Both the position numbers and the translations under genes were made by a program. A stretch of DNA of 64,000 bases, taken from positions 57,476 to 121,475 of the forward strand of contig BDDC01000084.1 in assembly GCA_001662425.1 (NCBI GenBank), given 5' to 3'. This document shows positions 44,401 to 53,893 of the stretch, in pieces; the first letter of the stretch is position 1, and each line of letters begins with the position of its first letter. The DNA comes from Chlamydomonas sphaeroides. Lineage: Eukaryota > Chlorophyta > Chlorophyceae > Chlamydomonadales > Chlamydomonadaceae. Below the pieces are notes generated by a model. That model ran no database searches. It was not told the DNA's origin and was given only the letters and a program-made list of their open reading frames with translations.

Positions 44401-45450
44401 ACTGGGCGCCTGCCGACATGGCCGCGTCATACGTGACTCACGGCAACGATGGCAGCTGCAAGCTCAAGTACGTCGGACGGGCTGCTAGTCGGGGCTGCTA
44501 GTCGGGGCTGCTAGTTGGGGCTGCTTAACACACATCTCGACTGGCTGCGGCGCTGACGTGTCCGTGTCCTTGCTTGTCGTCGGCGGGCTGCCGACCACAC
44601 ATGCCCACAACGAACCCCGCAGGTACACGGGGCGCTTGCTGCGGAAGGACGTGCCGCTGGTCGTGTGCGCCAACGCGCCCGTACCGGCGGACGCTGGGCG
44701 CTACTTGTTCGAGGTCAAGATCACCCGCGCCGGCGCAAAGCGGCGCGTGGGTGTTGGCTTCCAGGCCGGCCATGTGCGCACGTTCAAGGCCTGCTTGGGG
44801 TCGCAGCCCGAGAGCTACGCCTATTGCGGTACGTGCCGGCTCGCTCGTGGGGCGTGCACGTTGTGTTGCTCGTGGGGCGTGCACGTTGTGTTGCTCGTGG
44901 GGCGTGCACGTTGTGTTGCTCGTGGGGCGTGCACGTTGTGTTGGGCCCATGCACGCACTCGGGTGCAGGCGCCTGCATCCGGATGATAGACACCAAGAGA
45001 CGCGCAGCAGTACACGGCGTTGGGCAGGTCCACAGCTCCCAGACACCTGTTGGTTTGCTGAGTGCTTGGTTGGTGCTGCATTGCGCAGCCTCCATTCTAT
45101 CATGCATGTGGCACGCCGCGCGTCGTGTACGTGCGACCCCAACAGCTCATGTCTCTCTGTTCCGTCGCCTGCGCGCTCACGTGGTTCCTCACGCAGGCGC
45201 CGACGGCCAGACCTTTGGGGGCTTCTTCGGCGACGGCGACATCGTGGCCGCGCTGTACGACATGGAGACAGGCACCATCAGCTTCTTCCAGAACGGCCGG
45301 CCGCTGGGCGCGGCGGCGACAGGCGTGCCCCGCCACACCCGGCTATTCCCGTGCGTGGGGCTGCACGAGACGGGGTCCGAGGTGGTCGCCAACTTCGGGC
45401 AGCGGCGCTTCTTCACGGATGTGGGGTTGGCAGCGCGGCAGGCGAGCTGA
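41403..45450 (+). CDS. RING finger - protein kinase - SPRY fusion protein
   Basis: Ten exons, 41403-41765, 41878-42091, 42204-42332, 42455-42551, 42969-43104, 43199-43705, 43823-44009, 44128-44467, 44623-44828 and 45197-45450, join without a phase break into 810 residues. Residues about 6-48 are a C3HC4 RING finger (CCVCLEDY, PCGHTLCRTC, CPVCR), the core of many E3 ubiquitin ligases. Residues about 95-360 are a kinase: VAVKLV lysine 125, VMADLKPDNVLMD with Asp224 but Met-Ala in place of His-Arg, DFG at 242-244, and YMAPEQ rebuilt across an intron. A 100-residue Pro/Ala linker and a helical segment follow. Residues about 650-805 are a SPRY domain (YLFEVKITRAG, RRVGVGF, GDIVAALYDMETGTISFFQNG, LFPCVGL). 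SPRY usually binds peptide partners. A role in signal-dependent ubiquitination is inferred; substrate unknown. Confidence 0.88.
44843..44942 (+). repeat. Four perfect 25-bp tandem copies in an intron
   Basis: The unit begins GCTCGTGGGGCGTGCACG and ends TTGTGTT. All four copies are identical, so the expansion is recent. It sits 14 bases after the donor of the exon ending at 44828 and does not alter the protein. Confidence 0.95.
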
Positions 45451-46201
45451 GGCGGGGTCCGGCATGGGGCTGTGGTGGGGCTGAGGCCCGGGGGGCAAAC
45501 ATTGCGTTGGGCCGGCGGCTGCAGGCAATGCTGTGACTGCGGCATGTCGGGCCCGTCGTGTGGGGGGTTCTTGGACTTGACAGCATGTGGCCATCGTGTG
45601 GGGTGCGGCGGTGGCTGGGAGCGGTGCGGGGCCACGGAGCCGGCATGGGCGCGGTCCGGTGGCTGGCAAGCTTGGCCCTGGTCCTGGTCACGGAGTCACG
45701 GTGAGAGCCAGCCAGGCGGCAGGGTGGGTGCTTGGGGCTTGGGGGAGCGAATGCCTCCGCACACATGCATCGGGAGCTGCTGCGTGAGGACTGTGTGGGA
45801 TCGGGGCGAAGAGGCGAGGTGTGTGGGCAGGGTGTAGGCGAGCAGGGGTTTAGGCGTAGTAGGCAAGCCGCATGCGCGCTGTGGGGGGGGGATGTGTGGA
45901 ACCGTGGGGCGTGCGAGGGGCGCTGACACGGTGGGCCCGTGACGGACACTGTGCCGGCGGGGCCTGATAAGGCACTGAGCAGGATGGCTGCCGTACCTGT
46001 GCCGTACGCAGGAGTGTGCAGACTCATGCGCGACTAGGGGGGTTGCTTGGATTCGCTTTGGATTGTCGTGCTTGCTGTACGTAGCTAGTCATCTGCTGCA
46101 GGTTTTCTTGGACGTGTGTTCCCTAGCTACCTATCTAGCTACCTAGCTACGCGGTGTCTTGGTGTCGGCGGCAGCCACCCTCTCTCCCTGGGCAACCGCA
46201 G

Positions 46202-46435
46202 TGCGGACGGGCGGCCCGATGCGCGGCGGTACGCGTCGGGTACGTTTACGGCGACGGTGACGTCATCGGCGCGCTGTACAACACGGTCACAGCTACGATC
46301 AGCTTCTTCCTAAGCGGCCGCCCACTCGGCGTGGCGTTCCAAGACGTGCCGCGTGGCACACGGCTGTACCCATGCGTGGGCCTGGCCGAGACTGGGGCGG
46401 CGTGTCGCGCCTCTGTGCAGAGCTGGCGTGTGTAA
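46202..46435 (+). pseudogene. Decayed duplicate of the last SPRY exon
   Basis: An acceptor-like CCGCAG is followed by coding similarity to exon 45197-45450. It first reads ADGRP, like ADGQT in the parent. After a one-base frame change it reads YGDGDVIGALYN, TISFFLSGRPLG and GTRLYPCVGLAETG, then a diverged end and TAA. No upstream RING or kinase exons accompany it. It is best read as a tandem copy of the 3' exon that has lost its frame. Use as an alternative terminal exon is possible but would need the frame change to be a sequencing error. Confidence 0.6.
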
Positions 46436-47653
46436 GCGGCTGTGAGCGGCTTCGATAATAAGAGCTGGGAATGGACCCATCCGGGGCGCCGGATGGGCTT
46501 GGATGCTCTCCGGCGGCAGGGAATTCTGTTGGTGTTTAGCTCAGGGGACTCTGCTGTCGCGGTACCGGTGTAACGTGGTAGGTGTTAGGTGGCTGGTGGT
46601 TGCAGCCGTTTGCCGCATACGGCGAAGGCTGCGAACTGGACAGGTGGGCCGCGTGCGCGCAAGCTGTCAGGCTGTCCCTGCTGGGCAGGCAGGGACAATG
46701 GGGCGACGAGCCGATGAGCGCGGAGGCCGTGGGGACAGAACGGGGCGCGGCGCCGAGGCCTGCATCCCTGCACGTACGTACGTACGGCGTGCACATGGTG
46801 CAGCGCTGCGCCGTTGCCTGCCCCCGGTGCTAGCGGGTGCGTGGGTGCTGATGCCCGGGTTGGTGTGCGGCGTACAGGTGGGCAGAGGGGACCCTTGCTC
46901 GACAGCCGGCTGCGCCACTGCGATGTGCGCCGGGGCTCAATGGTCGGGCCCCCAGGCAAGACAGACCTCCCGTGAGTGACGATGGCCCCGGCGTCTATCT
47001 CACTTCGCTCGGTGCGTACAAACGGTAGCGTCAACACAGCTGAGGAGCCGGCGCGCATCCCCTCCTCCCCATGCCATGCCCGGATCAACTCTTGATGACG
47101 CTTCGTTCCAGCCCGAGTGCCCAAAGCAATTGGCTGCTGGTGAGACCCTCCGCTGCCCAGCTAGCGCTGCAGCCCCAAGCATCTGTCCTCCTTCTGTCGC
47201 CACATTTCGCTCTTCGCCGCCGGTCTGGTCTCTTGCCCCGCATCCATCGCCTTGCAGCCATGGCCGCTACACCTGCCTCGGCTTCCTGCCATCCCGCTAC
47301 CTACACAACACCAGCGCAGCAACTAACCCCCGCCTTGCTCGCCCGTCCTGACTGCGCGGGGCCGGGCACCATCACGCTACCGCGCCACCCCACTGACTTG
47401 TCACTGGTAGGTCAGGCCTGAATCGTTTGCAATGCACCGCCGCATGCCCCGCCGCAGCAGCCCGGCACCCCGGGGCGCGTCATGCTGCATGCCGTATGCG
47501 GCGTACGCCGCTGGTCCACCGGTATCCATCACACAACCACCACTTGGCTGGACAGGTGTAGGTCACGCACACGGCATGTCGCACACACGCGGTGCGCCCA
47601 TACCGCCCGGCCGCAGACTGGTCGGCAGGCCGCGAGCGTCCCGTGCCTGCTCT

Positions 47654-47674
47654 CACACACACACACACACACAC
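47654..47674. repeat. CA dinucleotide microsatellite
   Basis: About ten CA units run uninterrupted within TCTCACACAC...ACACCCC. Confidence 0.9.
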
Positions 47675-47766
47675 CCCGCGTGCTTACGGTACTTATAAAG
47701 GAACATACCCAGCCATTCCATGCATGGCGCGCGCACCAGGAAGCCCTGCGCCTGAGCGCCTGAGGA

Positions 47767-50700
47767 TCACTCGTCCCACAGCTCCTGTGCAACACCACCG
47801 TACGGGTCGCATGCAGGCAGGGCAGCAGGCCGGCGGGGGCGGGTGCGTCAGGCGAGGCGGATCAAGCGGCCGGGTGCAAGGCTCCATCCGGAGAAGGCTC
47901 CTCGGCTCCTCGCTCGCCGACCACCCTCGCGAAGTAAGATTGGCCTGATGTCATTAGCCGGCTGCGGTGGTTTACAGCCATCCGTTTCCCCCATCCCCAA
48001 TCCCTGCTGGCTCCCGTCTGACTCCCTCCCCCCTGCCACGCGCATCGCGCCCAACCCACCTGCGTGCTCTTGTACGGCCCGCCGGCGCTGACCCAGAAGC
48101 TGCCGTCCACCATGCGCTGTTGGGGAGCCAGGGCGCTGAGGCGGGCAAAGGCCTCGTCCGGCAGCCGCCAGCCGTGGACGTCCAGGTTGGAGGCGATGCG
48201 CTCGGGCTTGACAGACTTGGGCAGCACGCTGGTGCCTCGCTGCACCGCCCAGCGGATGAGCACCTGCGGGGGCGGGGGAAGGGGCAAGCAAAGGGGAAGA
48301 ACGTGTGATCCAGTGTTAGGTAGCACAGAACCCCACACGCGGCACGTGTGAGTTTGGTGGGGAGGGATAGGGATGGCCCACACATCTGGTCAGCACGCTG
48401 GCGCCGCGCTGCACCGCCCAAGCCAACGGATGAGCGAGAAGCTGTGGAAGGCAAGCACATGACGAAGGCGGATCATAACGTGTGCGCGTGAGGTTAAGCA
48501 GGCTTGGGGTCGGATAGCTGCATCATGGCTCGCCACAAGGGCCGCGGACGTGCGCGCGACTGCGGCCCCTGCGGCTGCCGGTCGGTCGGCTGAAGAACTC
48601 CGCACGCCCTGCCGCACTGCCGGTCGGTCGGCTGAAGAACTTGCGTATCCGGCGGGCGCTACTAAACTCAACCCGCAACCGGATTACCGGTTCGACTGAT
48701 GCAATCTCCACACAACATGCGTTCCTTCGAGGCGGCGCTGAGTTCCATTCCCCGCACGGATGCCCTTCAACGCATCCCTGCCCGCTACGTATGCACGACC
48801 AACGCGCCACCAACACCCAGGGCGTGCCACGCAGGGCGTCGGTGTGACGATAACTTATGTATGGATGAATGAATACGCAGCGGCTCCCACGCACCTGAGC
48901 GGGGCTCTTGCCCAGCTGTCTCGCAATGTCGGCCACCACGGGGTCTTGCAGCGGGCTGGGGATGTCGGCGGAGCGGTTGATGACGGAGGCGCTGTGCGGA
49001 GGAGAGAGGTGAGGACCGGGGGCCGGCGCAGGGGAGCAGAGCAGGCACGGAACGAGAGCTGGGTTCATTGGCACTGCGTGCAAGATAGACAGCCGGATAA
49101 AGGCTGCGGCGCTACGGGTCGGTCCTAGGCGTCAGGCGGGGCAGCCCCAGCCGAGCAGGGGATGGAACTTGCGAGGAGAAGCTTGACACGGCAGGCTTGC
49201 GTTCGAAGGAGGCTGCGGAGCAGGCAGCCCCGGTGTTTACCCCCGAGCGGCCGCCGCGGCAGAGGGGCGCGCGGCGCCCGAGTGCCAGCAGCCGCACCTG
49301 TCGGGCGAGCCCAGCGGCGAGTAGGCGGTCAGGAGGATGCCTCGCTGCTCGCACCAGGCCTTGAGCGCCTCGTTGCGCCAGTAGGGGTGGCACTCCACCT
49401 GGCGGCGGCGCCAGGCAGCAGCAGATGGATGGGGCCGAGGTCGGGAGACAGCAGATGCGCAAGCGGTTCGGCTCAGCTCGCTCGGCTCGGCTCAGCTCGC
49501 TCGGCTCGGCTCGCGTAGCCCTCGCGCGTCGTTGCAGCCGAGCATGCATACGCTAGGCAGCTGAGCAAAGTCGCGACATGGGAGCTCAGCTGCAATCTGG
49601 GGGTGGGAAGGGTGTGCAGGGCACACGCGCAGCCAACCTGGTTGACGGCCGGCACGATGCGGGCGGTCTTCAGCAGCGCCTCCAGCTTGCGTGCTGAGAA
49701 GTTGGAGACGCCGATGGTGCGCACCAGGCCGGAGTCCACCTGAGGGGCCGGAAGGCAGGGTCGAGGGGTTGGCGCAGGGGGACGGGCGTTGATTGGAGCG
49801 GCTGGCCGCAGTGCAGCTTGGCCGGTCGCTGCGCCGTCCGTGTGCCGTGCGCTCATTGTGCCGCGTCGTCACGCGTGACTTGTGATGTGCGGGCCGGGGC
49901 CAGCTCCCAGCTGCCAAGGAAAACCAGGCGCGTTTGGGGGTGCGGCGGTTGTGGCGGCCGGCCCATGGCCGGCCCGCCGCGCCACCGCTGGCTTGCAGCA
50001 AGGGCGTCCCTGTCTCCACANNNNNNNNNNNNNNNNNNNNNNNNNNNNNNNNNNNNNNNNNNNNNNNNNNNNNNNNNNNNNNNNNNNNNNNNNNNNNNNN
50101 NNNNNNNNNNNNNNNNNNNNNNNNNNNNNNNNNNNNNNNNNNNNNNNNNNNNNNNNNNNNNNNNNNNNNNNNNNNNNNNNNNNNNNNNNNNNNNNNNNNN
50201 NNNNNNNNNNNNNNNNNNNNNNNNNNNNNNNNNNNNNNNNNNNNNNNNNNNNNNNNNNNNNNNNNNNNNNNNNNNNNNNNNNNNNNNNNNNNNNNNNNNN
50301 NNNNNNNNNNNNNNNNNNNNNNNNNNNNNNNNNNNNNNNNNNNNNNNNNNNNCGGCGCTGTGATGTGTGGTGAGTACCGTGCATGTAGCATTTGGTCAGA
50401 GCGCATCTGGTTCGCCTATCACAGGTTCACAGCCACGCACCAGATTCTCCATGGCCGCCCACGTGTCGGCCAGCCGCGGCAGCACCTCGGGCCCCGTGTT
50501 GCCCGTGACAGGCCAGTGGATCAGGTACAGATCCAAGTACGACACCTGCCGTACGGCAGGATACGGCAGCAGCGCAGAACGGCGCGGTGGTTCACTCTGT
50601 GACCGCATGGCCACACCCAACCGCTCGCCCTCGGGCCCTCCCTCGCCCGCAACTCCTCCAAGCCCCTCCCTCGCTCCCAGCCGACAAAGCCCCAACGCTT

Positions 50701-51816
50701 CGCACCCTCGGCCCCAACCACACAGCCCCACGGCCCCTGGGCCCATCCCACGCCCGCAAGCCCTCCAAACCCCGGCTCTCAGGCACGCACGCCTCGCCAT
50801 CGCACGCTGTCGTGTCTCGTAACACTGCACCAGCCCCCGGTCCGCGCCCCCTCCCGCCCCTCACCCGTAAGTCCTCCATGCTCTTCCTGCACGCCGCCTC
50901 CACACGGCTCGGCTCGTGGTCGCTGTTCCACAGCTTGCTGGTCACGAACACCTCACCACGGGCCACCACGCCCTCGGCCAGCACCGCCGCCAGCGCCTCG
51001 CCCACCTGGCGCTCCGAGCGGTGCGGCGGCGGGGCAGGCGGGGGCAGTCGATTGTGGCGGAGAGGGTCAGGGGAGCGTTACGGGCAGCAGCAGGGGGCCA
51101 TGGTAGACGGCGGGAGGGGAGCGTGGCGGACGGGGTAGACAGCTGGACGGGGAGCGACAGGACCGCTGGCTCGGCGGTGGGGCCTGGGACGGCCTCCGGT
51201 GGCACTGCACGGTGCGACCTCCCACCTCGTGCTCGTTTTGGTAGATTCGTGCGCAGTCGATGTGCCGGTAGCCCTGGCGCAGCGCGCAGGCGACCGATGC
51301 GGCCACCTCGCCCTTGGTGCTCTTCCTGTGGGGAGCCAGGGAAGAGGGCAGGGCCAGCAGAGAGCAGGGAGGCGGGAGCTGGGAGCTGGGCCGTGGCGCC
51401 ATGGGTGACGGAACCGGCGAAGCGCCGCGGCTGTCTCAACAGAGTGTCGGCTCGTCCGAGGAGTGCAGCCGGCGTCTGTCGCCGCCAGCAGCAAGAACGC
51501 GAAACGTGTTCAATGCGACGCGTTGCTGTAGTGTGGCGGCTGATCGTGGCAGCGGGCGACGCTGAGCGGCACGCGATGGGCACAAAATGGCAGGTCGGCT
51601 TGCTGAGATGCGCCGCGCGACTTGCCAGGTTCCTAGGCCAACAAGTGGTATGCTGTAGCCGCTGAGCAGCTTGGCCGATGGCTGCTCAACGATGCGGTAG
51701 CCGGCATCGGGCTTCACACCCGCGCCGCTCTCAAGTTTTGCTAGCTCAGCTTTTTGCTCGTCCGACAACGGCGACTTGAGCGAACTGAAGTCGTGGACCT
51801 CGATGGGCTTGGCCAT
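47767..51816 (-). CDS. NADPH-dependent aldo/keto reductase
   Basis: Nine minus-strand exons are 51816-51622, 51321-51226, 51005-50865, 50545-50441, 49739-49638, 49398-49298, 48991-48895, 48263-48060 and 47784-47767 (352 residues). The AKR fold is read in order: PLVGLGTWQ, GYRHIDCARIYQNE, VFVTSKLWN, LDLYLIHWP, VRTIGVSNFS, PAVNQVECHPY, ILLTAYSPLGS and VLPKSVKPERIASNLDV, the last being the cofactor-phosphate loop. The catalytic Asp, Tyr, Lys and His are all present. It most resembles plant-type aldehyde reductases that reduce aldehydes and ketones with NADPH; the substrate cannot be read from sequence. About 45 N-terminal residues precede the barrel and may be a targeting or regulatory segment. 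The last coding exon is only 18 bases (ELWDE and stop). The 50021-50352 gap lies wholly in an intron. The first junction (CAA|GTCGCG) is the least certain. Confidence 0.93.
48770..48835 (+). repeat. Dispersed intronic repeat, copy C
   Basis: CGCATCCCTGCC, then ATGCACGACCAACGCGCCAC and CCCAGGGCGTGCCACGC. It is in an intron of the aldo/keto reductase, antisense to that gene, and is closest to copy B. Confidence 0.75.
50021..50352. other. Assembly gap (332 N)
   Basis: Exons on either side join MENL to VDSGLVRTIG in phase and match family length, so no coding sequence is missing. Confidence 0.95.
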
Positions 51817-53106
51817 GTCGTGGCACCGCACGATGGCGGTTGACGTCTGTGCAGCAGGGAAACGGCGCTTGGCGTGCACCAGTGATGTGCCTCGAAGGAC
51901 GTGCATATGTCTAGGCTCTGGGATCTGTGTCGGAAGCGCTCACCAGCGGCCGGTGTGTGCTGCTGCCGTACGTTGCCGTACCAGAGCGCGGCCGACGAAG
52001 CTTGTAGCCGATGTACGCATGGGCCCCGGGTAAAAGCCATAAGCAATTAGAGCTTACACGAGCTAGGGCTTCGACAAAGACTGCAAGGCAGCACGCACGA
52101 TGGCGCAGACACAAAAACACACAGCCACAAGAAAGGGCACAGCACGGCACAACACACCGCACGCGGGACACGGGACGGCCACGACGCCGCCTGACACGGC
52201 ACAACACTTGCCGACACTCGCCGGGGCGCAAAGCGCGCTGCAAAGGCGTCCAATTTTCAACAAAAGCAACGGCACCGTCAAAACGCGCACCCCCTTGGGG
52301 CCGGCCGTGGGCATCGGCCAAATCGGGCGACGGCCGCCGCCTCCGGGTTGCTTGCCTTGAACTGCGGCGCGGGCGCAAGCCGGCAACTCGCAGCCAAGCC
52401 CCAGTAGTCTGGGGGCCAAGAAAGAATACCGGTAATGCAGCGGCAGAGTCAACGGCAACCGCACGAAACTGCGAGACCCCAGCCCCGCCGCCCGCCGTCA
52501 AACCCCGATCTCGACCCCGCCGCAAGAAGCAGAAGTGGCACTGATTGCGATTAGATGTGCACATGACGCTTCCACGCCTTCTTGCGATAGCCAAAGGCAC
52601 GGGGCCTCAATCGACCGTCTAGTCAGGAAGCGTCTAGCAAAAGCGTGCAGCCTTGGAAAAGGCGCCGCAGTTGGGCTATGTGCGGCGTTAGAAGCGCGTG
52701 CCTGGAACGCCGGGCCTTAGGGCCACGGTGTTGCGGCCAGCGGCCCCGTCAGAAGTCGGTACAGACGCAAGTCTTGCGGAGCCGGGGGAGCGGGCAGCAA
52801 GCCACCCGGGCTTGAGCAAAACGGCACCGAAGCCATATCGGCAATACAGGATAGCGCACAAAAGACACGAAGGATGCCGTACGGGTGGCGACACAAGCCA
52901 CCGCCGTTCAAGTGCCGCGCAAGCAACAAACGGACGCCTCTCTCCAGCCGCGCCGTGCGGCGTGCGCAGACCTCGCCCCCGCCCAGCCGCGCGGGCCGGG
53001 CGGCTCTCCGCAACTCCACACGAAATACATCACGCGTCCCACGTCGTGCTCTTCGCCGCTCCTGCAACCAATTGCTCCCAAATCTCCTCGATGTTGCTCC
53101 ACGACG
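51817..53106. other. Intergenic region, reductase promoter side
   Basis: No gene is supported. From about 52000 to 52900 the plus strand is A/C-rich (many ACACA and GGCAC phrases) and clearly different from the coding regions. It should hold the reductase promoter and perhaps that of the small plus-strand gene at 53107. Confidence 0.5.
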
Positions 53107-53665
53107 ATGTCCGTTCTCCGCCGCCTTGTCCTCGCCGCGCCTCGATTATCAGGTAGTAATGCAGTCAGCCGGCCGGTCGGCCCCCAGAACCACCCACCAA
53201 CGCCGTAGCACCTGTCGGCGCCCCTCCTCCCAGGCGATAATCCCTGCCACGACAATCCCCGTTCAGCGCGAGCTCCTGCTGCACCCACGCGAGCAGGGTA
53301 CTTGACTGCTCGCGACGCGCCCTCGCGGCATCCACAGCCCAGACGAGCCCAACCTGGTGCACGCAGTCGCAGAGCTGTGCTCCTCAGCCCTGCGCCACAT
53401 CAACCCCACCCGCGTCAAACCACGAAACACGCAGCGGGCCTCGCTCGCTGAGCGGGCCGCCCATATGCACATCGACGTCTCTCGGGCCGTATCGGCAAAT
53501 GTTGCGTACAAGGCTACGGCGCTCATGTGGCGGGCCCCCCACCCACACAACCCTGGCTGTGCAAGTGGCACACCCCACTCGTCGCGGGTCCCTTCCCGAA
53601 AGCAGTCCCACGGCACCATTGGCCGGGCACCCGGAACCCCGCCCTTCCATGCGCCGCCAGTTTGA
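53107..53665 (+). CDS. Possible small mitochondrial protein, unknown function
   Basis: Three exons, 53107-53152, 53234-53297 and 53338-53665, join in phases 1 and 2. The first encodes MSVLRRLVLAAPRLSG, a textbook amphipathic Arg/Leu presequence. The third reads PDEPNLVHAVAELCSS, then AERAAHMHIDVSRAVSANV, with G/C-biased third positions. The C-terminal 40 residues are Pro/His/Ser-rich and may instead be read past a missed intron. I do not recognise the family. The weak point is the second intron, only 40 bases, shorter than normal for volvocine algae. It is convergent with the LCI9-like gene. Confidence 0.35.
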
Positions 53666-53893
53666 GGCCCTGGCCTGGCGCCGCCGGCTCAGTCCTCCTC
53701 GCGCGAAGCCCACACAGCGCAGCATCGCCTTTACTGGCGCCGCGCCCGCTGCCTTGGCGCAAGCATGCTCCTGCTGCGCCACCGCTCCCGCCTTGCTGAC
53801 TTTCTTGGCGACAGCGGGAGCAAACCTCCAGTGTGCTTAGGGGCGAGACGAAGAACGACTCTCTCGCTCCTTCGGCGCCAGGCGCTCGCTGCT

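Larger units (their letters stand above)
45451..47766. other. 3' UTR and convergent intergenic DNA
   Basis: It lies between the plus-strand RING-kinase-SPRY gene and the minus-strand reductase. It contains the SPRY exon relic at 46202-46435, short CTAGCTAC repeats near 46085-46150 and a CA microsatellite at 47654-47674. Frames in 46.5-47.4 kb have no domain or splice support. Confidence 0.5.

Noticed and set aside
46536..47124. Several overlapping frames of 80-180 codons on both strands
   Set aside because: They overlap one another, show no domain and lack splice support; they look like open frames from high GC content.
50396..50830. Long minus-strand frame running through an aldo/keto reductase exon
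   Set aside because: Only the last 35 codons (50545-50441) match the family; the rest is intron read-through.
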